Source: Anaspis maculata (taxonomy: Eukaryota > Arthropoda > Insecta > Coleoptera > Scraptiidae). From it: 64,000 bases of DNA. Where the stretch lies: NCBI GenBank assembly GCA_949128115.1, contig OX421966.1, forward strand, positions 65,531,416 to 65,595,415. Direction: 5' to 3'. The notes beneath the pieces were generated by a model that did not search any database, was not told the origin of the DNA, and worked only from the letters and a program-made list of their open reading frames with translations. The position numbers and the translations under genes were made by a program. Numbering within the stretch: the stretch's first letter is position 1; every line of letters starts with the position of its first letter. Of the stretch, positions 20,180 to 31,087 are shown one piece after another.

Positions 20180-21834
20180 CCCGATGATCGGTCGGCCCGT
20201 GGTCCGGCTTTTCCGCCCTGACCACCCCGTGACCCGCGCTGACCACCATTGCATCGAGTGCAAGTGCGCATGGTGACGCCCTCCAGCCCGCAGCGAAAGC
20301 AGCGCAATCCCGCGACTGGGTGGCGACACTGGTCACGAAAATGACCCGTTCGGCCACAGGACCAACACTTGGCCTCGGCCCGACGATCCGTCCTGACCGC
20401 AGGAGCAGATGCAGGGGTAGGCGGCTCTACCACCGCAGCCACGGCTGTCTTCCGCGCACTGGGCGCACGACGATAGGCCAAATGTGGCTCGTCCACCAAT
20501 CTGGTCTGGAGAGGGGGTGGCGCATACAAGCCCGCTTGTAAATGCGCCTGCTCAGCCTGCTTTCCTACGGAGAGCAGCTCAGCGTGAGTGTTCGTTACCT
20601 GAAACGCCAAAGCGGTTTGCAGGTAGGGCAACAAGTTCCGTCGAATCATGTTGATCTGACTGACCTCATGGGGTCGCAAACGTGTCAGCTGTGAGAACAA
20701 GTTCTGCATACGCGTGACATACAGCAGCAAGGCTTCGCCTTGGCCTTGGGTTCGCCGACGAATTTCGTCGAGGAGACTCTCCTCGAAATTAAGAGGTAAG
20801 AAGGCCTCTTTCAACTGATGCGCAAAGTCAGACCAATCCTGGAATTGGTTGCGGCGCGGCAGATACCAATCACGAGCGTCGCCACGCAACAACTCGTAAA
20901 CGGCGCGGAACACCGGTTCCAAGGTCACGCCACGCGATTCGGCAAGTAGCTCGACCTGCTCGAGAAAACCGTTGACACTACCGGAGCCGTCGAATTGAAT
21001 TCCCCACTTGTGAACGGAGACGTTGGCGGTCGGCGACGACAGTCGATGCGGGAGTGCAGATGCAGCTGGCGGGCGCGCAGGAATCGATGCAGGGTCTAAC
21101 GTAGACCGAAAAGTTTCGATGAAGGGTTCTGAAGGAACCGAAATGTGCTCGAAGGACACTCGGCCTCGAGTTCGATTACCGGTGTACAAATTCAGCTGGC
21201 GAAAATCACTGGACAATCGCCGCTCCAGCATACGCGTCTCGGCTTCTGCTTGCTGTTGCTCAAATTGAGCAAACGAGGCACTCGGGTCCTCAGCAAGTAA
21301 AGGCACAGCCCGACGGGTCGCCTCAGGGTCGGACACACCCTCAGACAAATCAACCAGTGCCCCGACACGTGGTTCTACCATCGTAGGTGGGAGTGGAGCG
21401 GACTCGACTGAGTCCTCACGGCCTACGGCCTCAGCAGCCAAATGAAACGCGGCGTCTAAGTTGCGAACTACGATGCCCAAGGCAGCCAACAACTGCCCCA
21501 AGTGTTCCTGATGGCTTTGCGTCACCACCGGAATGCGACTCAATCGCGTCTGGAGATGGCATAGGCGGCTACGAATCGCGGCGTGCTCGTTGTGGCGATT
21601 CTCGGAATTGAAATGCTGCACGCGATCGATAAGCTGGTCCAGCTTGCTAGTACACTCCGCGAGTTCGACTGCAGGATCGACTTCGATGTCGTCCAGCAAC
21701 GGCTTGCGTTCGCGCAAGGCTTCGCGCAGCTGTGCTCTACGAGTATCAGCTGTGGTACCGACGTTGCAACCGCGCATGCGCAACTCCCAGGCTAACTCAT
21801 CGCTGAGTAGCCGGTTGACCTCATACTCTGCCAT
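20158..21834 (-). CDS. gag: Gag protein of the minus-strand element
   Basis: The start at 21,834 (MAEYEVNRLL) is chosen because a SAP-like motif follows at once (L-x-DELAWELRMRGC...RRAQLREAL, residues 6-40), while upstream codons lie in the repetitive leader. About 558 residues. A central helical capsid region (VELLAESRGV... RDWYLPRRN...FEESLLDEIRRRTQGQGEAL) has the gypsy gag look. Near the end is a CCHC zinc knuckle KCWSCGRTGHFRDQC and a second knuckle-like CFRCGLEGVTMRTC in which the His is replaced by Val. Gag packages the RNA and forms the particle. The stop at 20,158 overlaps pol, which is reached by frameshift. Confidence 0.88.
   Translation of the reverse strand: MAEYEVNRLLSDELAWELRMRGCNVGTTADTRRAQLREALRERKPLLDDIEVDPAVELAECTSKLDQLIDRVQHFNSENRHNEHAAIRSRLCHLQTRLSRIPVVTQSHQEHLGQLLAALGIVVRNLDAAFHLAAEAVGREDSVESAPLPPTMVEPRVGALVDLSEGVSDPEATRRAVPLLAEDPSASFAQFEQQQAEAETRMLERRLSSDFRQLNLYTGNRTRGRVSFEHISVPSEPFIETFRSTLDPASIPARPPAASALPHRLSSPTANVSVHKWGIQFDGSGSVNGFLEQVELLAESRGVTLEPVFRAVYELLRGDARDWYLPRRNQFQDWSDFAHQLKEAFLPLNFEESLLDEIRRRTQGQGEALLLYVTRMQNLFSQLTRLRPHEVSQINMIRRNLLPYLQTALAFQVTNTHAELLSVGKQAEQAHLQAGLYAPPPLQTRLVDEPHLAYRRAPSARKTAVAAVVEPPTPASAPAVRTDRRAEAKCWSCGRTGHFRDQCRHPVAGLRCFRCGLEGVTMRTCTRCNGGQRGSRGGQGGKAGPRADRSSGNAPGSV
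20176..20182 (-). promoter_or_regulatory. -1 ribosomal frameshift heptamer GGGAAAC
   Basis: In the gag frame it reads G-GGA-AAC, the canonical X-XXY-YYZ phase. Slipping back one base joins gag directly to the pol frame (GGG AAA CGC). It sits about 18 nt before the gag stop. Confidence 0.85.
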
Positions 21835-23688
21835 GCTGCGGGAGTACAGGAGAGAAAAAAACAAATTCCGAATTAACCGAAGACCGAATAATCCACCGGC
21901 CGAGGAATCCAAATGCCAGAAAATTCCGATGATCGAAGATTCCGTCGAACGAAGTTTCCGTCGAGCGAAGTTTCCGTCGAACGAAGCTTCCGTCGAGCGA
22001 AGTCGACGTGTAAATGCGCGGCAATCGCGGGTGAGTTCAATCGATGGACCGCCAGTGGCACCTACCAGGCCGCGGCGACCAAATGCACAAACCAAGTCAA
22101 CCACGAAATTTCAAAAAAACACGGGCAATAGGGAGAGAGCAAACAACCAAAAAAAATTGAAACAAGTGGAAGCAGAAGCAATAAATAAATTCCACCGGCA
22201 AAAATACAAAAAAAAATGCCGCAAGAATTCTTTCTACCAGATGATTCACCTGCACAGGCAAATCGAACCTGAATTCGAACTTTTATTCAAATTCAATAAA
22301 TACAAAATTTCAGTGGCAGAGCGTGCAACCACTCAAGGCGACCTTGGGCCGATCTCAGCCTGAGTCGCTCAAGGCCACACGCACCGTTGGAACTAGTGAC
22401 CAGCTAGTCCATCACCTCCCAGCGAGAGATTTTAGAGAGAGTTTTCGAAAGACAGAGAAAGCAACAAGCAAAACTTACCACCCTACACGCGCACCTAACT
22501 GACTTAAGAAAAAAAATGTCACGGTGGGCAGTGAAGGAACAGAATAAAAAAACTTGTGAAAAGCTAGCACTAAGTCACCCCCGAACTACACATTGAAACT
22601 TCCGAAAATAGGAACAAAACCGCAAGAGTGCGAACCTCTCAATGCAGCCCTGAAGTGACACAAAAAAAAAGGAACCTAAACCAACTTGAATCCAAAACTC
22701 AACGCAACCCGACTCAGATCACCCAACGTATAGTGGCTCGTAATTCCCTTAAACAAGAACAGATCCAAAGCACACTACCCCGTTGATTCAAAATCCTACC
22801 CTGAACAGGAACGTCGATCACAGACAACAGTCTGACCGACAATCGGCCAGGACTGCGTCTCAAGCCCCAACGGACTGATTCAAAACAACAAAAAAAAACA
22901 CGGAGGGTAAAGAATCTAAATTTGTAATTTGAATTTTCTTTTTTTACAAAAAAAAAATTAACATTACAGTTCACGACTAAATTGAACTGCCAACCTAACT
23001 TGATTCGAGCCACTATCGCGCTTTTAGAAAAATCCCTACAGGTCGAAACTCGTAAGAGAAATTTCCCACATCCGATGCGCGGCTAAAACCGAAGTCCTAA
23101 ACTTGAAATTGAATTTAAACAAGGTGGGCAATACTCTCTCTCATTTCATCTCGCCAGGACATCTCCGGGTCAACCTATCCTGAAATCCCTAGCGCTAACT
23201 ATTCTCTCAACAAAACAAGCACTGCAACAACCGCTGTGCACGCGTCCCCCCTTACAAATTTACAAATTTACACGCGACACGCCCGTCCGGGACCCCGGTA
23301 CAAAATACACGGCCTGCAATAATGCCGTAATCAAGAATCAAAACACGCCATGCCAACCTATCTTCATTTTACCGCAAGCAAAAAAAAAAAATTTTATTGA
23401 CGTTACACTCTCTTTTTGAGGAAAAGAGAATAAAACAAAACTTTTGAACAAGTGACGTGACCTCCTTCTTTTCAGGAGAAATTGAAATGAAAGAAAGGGC
23501 AGAGAAATCTAATCTTAAACGCGACTCGAATGCTGTGTGTCTTCAACACCTGACTTTTAAAATTTCTATGTCACTACCAAATCAATCCACCGCACCACGC
23601 ACCAAAATGCAAAACGCAAGACGCCAACACACTCAAAAAACTAAAGACTGAAGGTCCACTCGTTGAGAGCCAAATGTTACTTCGAGAC
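21835..23688 (-). other. 5' leader of the minus-strand element
   Basis: About 1.85 kb between primer site and gag. It is A-rich with many poly-A runs in plus orientation and has no long sense frame. The part next to gag (21,939-22,002) carries four tandem 15-16 bp units TTTCCGTCGARCGAAG. Packaging signals are expected here but none can be named. Confidence 0.7.
21939..22002. repeat. Four-unit minisatellite in the leader
   Basis: Units of 15-16 bp, TTCCGTCGAACGAAG alternating with TTCCGTCGAGCGAAG. The same array is at 27,326-27,389 in the second copy. Confidence 0.85.
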
Positions 23689-23689
23689 C

Positions 23690-23707
23690 CCACGTTTTGA
23701 GGCGCCA
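23690..23707 (-). promoter_or_regulatory. Primer binding site, tRNA-Lys type (imperfect)
   Basis: Two bases inside LTR2, in sense, the sequence TGGCGCC then TCAAAACGTGGGG resembles the 3' end complement of insect tRNA-Lys(CUU), TGGCGCCCAACGTGGGGC, with a small insertion. The match is partly from memory of the tRNA. A second U5/PBS-like block GTAACATTTGGC recurs about 34 bp further in (near 23,668-23,680). Confidence 0.6.
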
Positions 23708-23709
23708 AA

Positions 23710-25651
23710 TGTTACCTTTTAGACTCTCCGGATGGAAATTTTGAGAATCTTTTATTCTACCCGGGGTAGAAAACGGGGCCAGAGAGACCTCTGGGGTACA
23801 TCACCGCTACAGTATCGACTAGCTCAGTTCGGAAACATTACCGAGTGTGTCAGCGTTCACGAATCACAAAGGGGCGCAGTGGCACGGCAAATTAAAAACC
23901 CTGATTTAGCAGTGACAAACATTTAATTATGAAATTACTCTAAATAAGTTTACAAAGGAGTACTAAACAACTAATCAAGAATTCGACGACTTATAGGCGA
24001 TGAATATAATGTTTCTAAAATGAACTTGCCCGGCGAATCGTGCGACGTCATCAGCCCAGCAATCCCAGCCTCCAGATTCACTGCTTCTCTGCCATGCTCC
24101 TCCAGGTTCGCAGCGAGTCGGCCCCTCTTGTCATGCCGTCCACCGGTAACAGGCCCGCACAGCTGTCGGGTATGTTTTGGGGAGAATTCTCCCTGGACGC
24201 CACCTTCCATGTCGCTGCTCCAGTGAGACGGTTGATTTGCCGTGAAAGGTCGGCTGCGGCATGACTTTGGGGCGTTCCCACTGGACCTGGAACATGACAG
24301 AGAAACAGTAATCGGTCACAAAAAAAGGCATAAATTGCACGATGACAAGGCCAATACACAGGCAACTAAGAAAAATAAATCAGTTACATACAAGTCGCAA
24401 TAACAGGTGGTATTGACTCGTCGGACAGATAACCTCAAACATTCTGGCTTAATTAAACAAAATCGTGGAACCTGACATCACCGCCTGTCAAATGGCCGAC
24501 ACGGCTGCCAACCTGACAGACGGCAAAGTCCATCGACAGCAGACATTCCCAGTCGCACAACAAACAAAAGTGAACGGGGTTTTTCGCGCTCGGCGCACGA
24601 CCGCACAATCAATTGCCAAACTGACACCGTGCGAGCGAGACGGATAAACTTTCAATAATACAGGCAGGCATGGTACGCAGGTAGAGAAAAGAATCAAACA
24701 TGAGAAAGACAAGCTTTTCGAAATGAACTTAACTTTTCCCGTACTCGAAGTCCGGCGGGTGAGTTAGATTCCGCGGGACCCCACGAGCGAAGCTGGTAGA
24801 GTGCATTCGGTCGCCGACGGCCCGGGAGCACAGAAACATGCAGACGATAGCCCCCTTGGTCGTTGGACGACAGCAGCACAAGTAGAGGTGGACGTTGGCG
24901 CTCTTCTGCGCGGGCGAGAGTGTAGATTGAGGGTTGGGCCCCCATGGGCATCCAAGGACAGCAGAAAACAGTTGTAGGGTGGACGTTAGCGCTCTTCTGC
25001 GCTTCCAAGGCCGCAGAAATATGGACGGAAGCGCTCTTCTGCGCGGGCGAGAGTGTAGATTGAGGGTTGGGCCCCCATGGGCATCCAAGGACAGCAGAAA
25101 ACAGTTGTAGGGTGGACGTTAGCGCTCTTCCCTACCTTGAGGGGGCGCGGGGTGGACTGGCGGCGCGTTCATCACACCGACGAGATTGGTACGGGCATCC
25201 GCAGGTGGACAGGGAAGCGGAGAGCGTCCTCTCATGAATCGACGAGCAGCCCCCCGCCGAAACGGCCTGTTCACAAAAATGTACCAATAAAGAACCTGCT
25301 TTCCGGACGCAGATAACTTGAATTGAACATACCCAAGGCGCTCCTCTTTCAAAGTGGTGCACGCACCGTAAGTGTACTACTCACACATGACGTTTTTCGA
25401 TACACTGGTTCGAGGCGGAAAGAACGAAATCTGGACGCGGCCGGTTTTATAGGGACGCCGTTTCTTGCCCAAAAAAAAAACTCCGCTGTTTTTATTCTCG
25501 ACGGAACATTTCCATGGCCGCACAGTCCGACTGTCACTGCCAACTCAGCGCCGAGAAAATCACCAGAACTGACCACCCCGAGTTCAGGTCCGGGCTCAAT
25601 TTTTGAAGAAGGGCCTCGCACCCTGAGCGCTCGAAAATCGAGGCCGTAACA
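23710..25651 (-). repeat. LTR2 (5' LTR of the minus-strand element)
   Basis: 1,942 bp, same orientation as LTR1 and near-identical to it; differences include T/A at about 23,858, G/A at about 24,222 and small indels. TATAAAA in sense at 25,445-25,451. It serves as 5' LTR for the element to its left and at the same time abuts the truncated gag copy to its right, as if it were that copy's 3' LTR. Confidence 0.92.
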
Positions 25652-27221
25652 CAGGGCGGGTGACGCCCTCCAGCCCGCAGCGAAAGCAGCGCAATCCCGC
25701 GACTGGGTGGCGACACTGGTCACGAAAATGACCCGTTCGGCCACAGGACCAACACTTGGCCTCGGCCCGACGATCCGTCCTGACCGCAGGAGCAGATTCA
25801 GGGGTAGGCGGCTCTACCACCGCAGCCACGGCTGTCTTCCGCGCACTGGGCGCACGACGATAGGCCAAATGTGGCTCGTCCACCAATCTGGTCTGGAGAG
25901 GGGGTGGCGCATACAAGCCCGCTTGTAAATGCGCCTGCTCAGCCTGCTTTCCTACGGAGAGCAGCTCAGCGTAAGTGTTCGTTACCTGAAACGCCAAAGC
26001 GGTTTGCAGGTAGGGCAACAAGTTCCGTCGAATCATGTTGATCTGACTGACCTCATGGGGTCGCAAACGTGTCAGCTGTGAGAACAAGTTCTGCATACGC
26101 GTGACATACAGCAGCAAGGCTTCGCCTTGGCCTTGGGTTCGCCGACGAATTTCGTCGAGGAGACTCTCCTCGAAATTAAGAGGTAAGAAGGCCTCTTTCA
26201 ACTGATGCGCAAAGTCAGACCAATCCTGGAATTGGTTGCGGCGCGGCAGATACCAATCACGAGCGTCGCCACGCAACAACTCGTAAACGGCGCGGAACAC
26301 CGGTTCCAAGGTCACGCCACGCGATTCGGCAAGTAGCTCGACCTGCTTGAGAAAACCGTTGACACTACCGGAGCCGTCGAATTGAATTCCCCACTTGTGA
26401 ACGGAGACGTTGGCGGTCGGCGACGACAGTCGACGCGGGAGTGCAGATGCAGCTGGCGGGCGCGCAGGAATCGATGCAGGGTCTAACGTAGACCGAAAAG
26501 TTTCGATGAAGGGTTCTGAAGGAACCGAAATGTGCTCGAAGGACACTCGGCCTCGAGTTCGATTACCGGTGTACAAATTCAACTGGCGAAAATCACTGGA
26601 CAATCGCCGCTCCAGCATACGCGTCTCGGCTTCTGCTTGCTGTTGCTCAAATTGAGCAAACGAGGCACTCGGGTCCTCAGCAAGTAAAGGCACAGCCCGA
26701 CGGGTCGCCTCAGGGTCGGACACACCCTCAGACAAATCAACCAGTGCCCCGACACGTGGTTCTTCCATCGTAGGTGGGAGTGGAGCGGACTCGACTGAGT
26801 CCTCACGGCCTACGGCCTCAGCAGCCAAATGAAACGCGGCGTCTAAGTTGCGAACTACGATGCCCAAGGCAGCCAACAACTGCCCCAAGTGTTCCTGATG
26901 GCTTTGCGTCACCACCGGAATGCGACTCAATCGCGTCTGGAGATGGCATAGGCGGCTACGAATCGCGGCGTGCTCGTTGTGGCGATTCTCGGAATTGAAA
27001 TGCTGCACGCGATCGATAAGCTGGTCCAGCTTGCTAGTACACTCCGCGAGTTCGACTGCAGGATCGACTTCGATGTCGTCCAGCAACGGCTTGCGTTCGC
27101 GCAAGGCTTCGCGCAGCTGTGCTCTACGAGTATCAGCTGTGGTACCGACGTTGCAACCGCGCATGCGCAACTCCCAGGCTAACTCATCGCTGAGTAGCCG
27201 GTTGACCTCATACTCTGCCAT
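25596..27221 (-). pseudogene. gag: Second gag, truncated and fused into LTR2
   Basis: Starts at the same MAEYEV codon as the first gag and is nearly identical through the first zinc knuckle and into the second (CFRCGLEGVT). There it joins LTR2 through an eight-base filler (CAGGGCGG, about 25,652-25,659) and reads 19 more codons of LTR sequence to a stop at 25,596. Frameshift site and pol are missing. The product could still form a capsid but would lack the enzyme link. In sense the layout is leader-gag-LTR, a pol-deleted mini-element. Confidence 0.85.
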
Positions 27222-27457
27222 GCTGCGGGAGTACAGGAGAGAAAAAAACAAATTCCGAATTAACCGAAGACCGAATAATCCACCGGCCGAGGAATCCAAA
27301 TGCCAGAAAATTCCGATGATCGAAGATTCCGTCGAACGAAGTTTCCGTCGAGCGAAGTTTCCGTCGAACGAAGCTTCCGTCGAGCGAAGTCGACGTGTAA
27401 ATGCGCGGCAATCGCGGGTGAGTTCAATCGATGGACCGCCAGTGGCACCTACCAGGC

Positions 27458-27462
27458 CGCGG
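27458..27462. other. Head-to-head junction with CGCGG microhomology
   Basis: Left of this point the sequence is minus-strand leader (continuing CGACCAAATG in the intact copy at 22,070). Right of it the sequence is plus-strand gag/pol from within the second zinc knuckle. Both parents share CGCGG at the joint. This marks the inversion point of the whole complex. Confidence 0.85.
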
Positions 27463-27614
27463 GATTGCGCTGCTTTCGCTGCGGGCTGGAGGGCGTCACC
27501 ATGCGCACTTGCACTCGATGCAATGGTGGTCAGCGCGGGTCACGGGGTGGACAGGGCGGAAAAGCCGGACCACGGGCCGACCGATCATCGGGAAACGCCC
27601 CTGGGAGTGTCTAG
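27463..27614 (+). pseudogene. Gag C-terminal fragment with frameshift signal (plus copy)
   Basis: Encodes the second knuckle-like motif CFRCGLEGVTMRTC and the Arg/Gly-rich tail to the gag stop at 27,612-27,614. The heptamer GGGAAAC lies at 27,590-27,596 and the stem-loop at 27,604-27,633. Upstream gag is missing, so normal frameshift expression of this pol copy is not possible. Confidence 0.8.
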
Positions 27615-30600
27615 CGAGTCCGCCTAGCACTCCGGTGGCGCATCGATTGAAGCGGACGCCACCGAAAACGTCTCAACCAATTTTGTCTACACCGATCATG
27701 TCTAACCCGAAATTGTCTACACCGATCATGTCTAACCCGAAATTGTCTACACCGATTATGTCAACACCAATTATGTCAACACCAACTACGTCTACACCAA
27801 GTTTGTCTTCGACATCATTGTCAACATCAAACATGTCGGCACAACTTTTGTACACCCCTACTATGTCAACATTGGAAACATCGACAGCGGACATGTCATC
27901 GAAATTTTCGACGGCCCCCACTATAACAACATCCAGCATGTCAACAACCAGCATGCCTTCATCAGCTAATTCCGACGAGGATTCAAAAAATTCTTCGCTA
28001 CCTGCGCAACTTGATTTTGTCTTCGCACACGTTCCACAGGATCGCAGACCCTACGTCCGTCTGAAGGTGTACGACCAGCCATTGCTTGGATTACTCGACA
28101 GCGGTGCTACGAGCACAATTTTTGGCAAGCCTGGCTGGGAGTTTTTGAAGAGTTGCGGAGTCACCTTGGGACCAGGACCTTCTTCCTGTTTAGTGGCCAA
28201 TGGGACTTCCTGCAGCTGCCTTGGTGCGATCCAGGTGCCCATGGAGCTGGAGGGAAGATGTCGTGTGGTATCGGCACTGGTCGTGCCCAGCATTCCACAT
28301 CCCGTGATTCTCGGAATCGACTTTTGGCGCCTGATGGGATTGGTACCTGATGTGACACGCGACATCTGGCATTTTGCTGCACCGACTGACACCGAGGTTT
28401 ACTGCATCGAATCTTCGGGAACCGAGTTGACTCATGCCGAGAGGGTACAGTTGAACAAAACGATTGGACACCGATTGCGACAGTTGCCGAAGACTTTGGG
28501 TTCACTGAAGATCCAGCACGAAATTCGTTTGAATCCTGGCACGGAGCCAGTCAAGCAGCGAGCGTACCGAGTGTCGCCTTATCGACAGGAGCTGATCGAC
28601 AAAGAGTTGGACAAGATGTTGTCGTTGAATGTGGTGGAGCCGTCTAGCAGTCCTTGGGCGTCACCAGTGTGCCTTGTTCCGAAAAAGGATGGCACTCAGC
28701 GATTTTGCATCGACTACCGTCGTTTAAATTCGGTCACCGTCAAGGACGCCTACCCTTTGCCCAACATTGACGCCATCTTGGACAATCTGCGCAACAGTCG
28801 ATATCTGTCGACGCTGGATATCAAGAGTGCGTATTGGCAAGTACCGTTGGCTACAGAGTCGCGCCCTTTGACAGCATTCACCGTCCAGGGCCGAGGTCTG
28901 TACCAGTTTGTGAGGATGCCCTTCGGCTTGACAAACGCGCCAGCCATGTGGCAACGAATTATTGACACGGTTTTAGGAGAAGACCTAAAACCCAACGTTT
29001 GGGTCTACCTGGACGACATAGTGGTATCTGCAGCCGATTTTGACACTCACCTGAAATTGCTCAACACCGTATTGGATCGACTCCAAAAGGCCGGTCTAAT
29101 CGTTTCAGCGGATAAGTGCCAACTGTGTCGACCTGAACTTAAATATCTTGGCTTCGTTATCGATGGAAATGGTCTCAGGACAGACCCTGACAAAGTCAAG
29201 TCCATCGTTGGAATTGCGCCACCTACGAACGTGAAAGAGGTCCGTGCCTTTTTAGGTATGGCCTCGTGGTACCGACGGTTCGTACCAGACTTTGCGAGCG
29301 TCGCTGCACCACTGACCGATTTGACCAGAAAGGGGCGTGATTTCGTTTGGACTGGCGAATGTGACGAGGCTTTTCGACATTTAAAGGAGTGCCTGATTTC
29401 TTCACCTATTTTGGCACGTCCAGACTTCACCTTACCTTTCATCTTGCAAGTTGACGCGTCCGGCTACGGCCTTGGCGCTGTGTTGACACAGAAGACGTCA
29501 GAGGGAGAACGTGTCATCTGCTATGCCTCCAGATCGTTGACGGCGATGGAACGCAAGTACTCGGCGACCGAACGCGAGTGCATTGCGGTGATCTGGGGCG
29601 TAGAGAAGCTGAGGTTTTACCTTGAGGGACGACCCTTCACGGTCATCACGGACCACCACAGCCTTCTGTGGCTTCACAACTTGAAGGACCCACAGGGACG
29701 TCTTGCAAGATGGGCTCTGCGACTGTTGCCGTATGACTTTACGATCGTCCACCGAAAAGGGAAAGAACACGTGGTCCCAGATTTTTTGTCTCGTGCCGTT
29801 GCTGTGGAAACGTCAGTCGCTGCGATTGAGGCGCCGTCAGTGCCCTATAATGGACCGGATGCGTGGTATCGGCGTTTGTTGGAGAACGTGGAACGCTCTC
29901 CAGACCAGTATCCGTTGTTCAGAATCGCCGATGGACAGCTTTTCAAGAAGATGGGAACGACCAGATGGGACACGTGTGATTCCAACTGGAAAATTATACC
30001 ACCGACCGAAATTCGACAACAGCTGCTCCGTGAGTGTCATGACGACCCGACAGCTGGACATCTGGGGATCGACAGGACCAGAACAAGAGTCCTGGAACAG
30101 TATTGGTGGCCGAAATTTGCCGAAGACGTGCGACGCTACGTGACACGTTGCCGAGTGTGTGCAGCTGTCAAACCATCGAATCAGCGACCAATTGGATTGA
30201 TGGCCATTGCCGATCCGCCCACGAGACCGTGGCAAAAATTGGCCATCGACCTGTTTGGACCGTTGCCACGTTCCACACAGGGCCACACCCAAGTCCTGGT
30301 CGTCACGGACGTATTCACCAAGTTTTGCCTCCTGTTCCCTGTCAGAACTGCGACTGCGCAAATCGTCTGTACGTTGTTGGAGGAGCGAGTCCTATTGGTC
30401 TATGGAGTACCTGCGGCGATTCAGATGGATAATGGGGTGCAATTCCGAAGTCGACAAATGGAGGGACTGCTCCTGAAGTATGGAATCACCGCCCGGTACA
30501 ACCCGTTATACCATGCGCAGTCCAATGAGGCCGAACGAGTTAATCGGAACTTCAAGACCGTGCTGCGTGCAGTTCTTATGGACCAAGGTGATCGAGATCA

Positions 30601-31087
30601 TCGGTTTTGGGACCGCCACCTTGCCCAAATTGGGTGTGCACTGCGAACTGCCAAACATGAAGTGACTGGACGGAGCCCATATTTTCTGAACTTCGGAAGA
30701 GAAATGTTTCTGCACGGAACTCGTCACCGTCGTGCCAACTTGGAGGGGTTGGAAGTGAATCCAGAAGAGCGCGCCGAACACATGGCGGATTTGTTTTCAA
30801 GGGTTCACGACCGACTTCGCGCTGCGGCACAGGTAGCAAAACGGCGCTACGATCTGAGGCGTCGCGACGCTACCTTCGACGTGGGACAATTGGTGCTCCG
30901 TCGAAATAAAGTCTTGTCTAGCGCGGTACAGCGATTTGCGGCCAAACTGGCCCCAAAATTCGTCGGCCCCTTCCGTGTTCGACGTTGCGTGAACCGTTGG
31001 CTCTATGAGCTCGAGGACTTGGACGGTCGTCCTACTGGTGCCTGGCACGCCAGCGATCTGAAGACTGCGCCGCTTGATGACGAGTAA
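27593..31087 (+). CDS. pol: Pol polyprotein, plus-strand copy, intact C-terminus
   Basis: Near-identical to the minus-strand pol. Landmarks by position: protease Asp-Ser-Gly codons at 28,097; RT YLDD at 29,006-29,017; RNase H DASGYG at 29,453; integrase zinc-domain His at 30,038; catalytic Asp of LAIDLFG at 30,248, Asp of QMDNG at 30,428 and Glu of NEAER about 35 residues later; GPF module near 30,963; natural end TAPLDDE at 31,087. No stop or frameshift interrupts it, so the enzymes could be active, but the gag needed to start translation is broken away. It is the better reference for the family's integrase tail. Confidence 0.92.
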   Translation, partial: KRPWECLASPPSTPVAHRLKRTPPKTSQPILSTPIMSNPKLSTPIMSNPKLSTPIMSTPIMSTPTTSTPSLSSTSLSTSNMSAQLLYTPTMSTLETSTADMSSKFSTAPTITTSSMSTTSMPSSANSDEDSKNSSLPAQLDFVFAHVPQDRRPYVRLKVYDQPLLGLLDSGATSTIFGKPGWEFLKSCGVTLGPGPSSCLVANGTSCSCLGAIQVPMELEGRCRVVSALVVPSIPHPVILGIDFWRLMGLVPDVTRDIWHFAAPTDTEVYCIESSGTELTHAERVQLNKTIGHRLRQLPKTLGSLKIQHEIRLNPGTEPVKQRAYRVSPYRQELIDKELDKMLSLNVVEPSSSPWASPVCLVPKKDGTQRFCIDYRRLNSVTVKDAYPLPNIDAILDNLRNSRYLSTLDIKSAYWQVPLATESRPLTAFTVQGRGLYQFVRMPFGLTNAPAMWQRIIDTVLGEDLKPNVWVYLDDIVVSAADFDTHLKLLNTVLDRLQKAGLIVSADKCQLCRPELKYLGFVIDGNGLRTDPDKVKSIVGIAPPTNVKEVRAFLGMASWYRRFVPDFASVAAPLTDLTRKGRDFVWTGECDEAFRHLKECLISSPILARPDFTLPFILQVDASGYGLGAVLTQKTSEGERVICYASRSLTAMERKYSATERECIAVIWGVEKLRFYLEGRPFTVITDHHSLLWLHNLKDPQGRLARWALRLLPYDFTIVHRKGKEHVVPDFLSRAVAVETSVAAIEAPSVPYNGPDAWYRRLLENVERSPDQYPLFRIADGQLFKKMGTTRWDTCDSNWKIIPPTEIRQQLLRECHDDPTAGHLGIDRTRTRVLEQYWWPKFAEDVRRYVTRCRVCAAVKPSNQRPIGLMAIADPPTRPWQKLAIDLFGPLPRSTQGHTQVLVVTDVFTKFCLLFPVRTATAQIVCTLLEERVLLVYGVPAAIQMDNGVQFRSRQMEGLLLKYGITARYNPLYHAQSNEAERVNRNFKTVLRAVLMDQGDRDHRFWDRHLAQIGCALRTAKHEVTGRSPYFLNFGREMFLHGTRHRRANLEGLEVNPEERAEHMADLFSRVHDRLRAAAQVAKRRYDLRRRDATFDVGQLVLRRNKVLSSAVQRFAAKLAPKFVGPFRVRRCVNRWLYELEDLDGRPTGAWHASDLKTAPLDDE

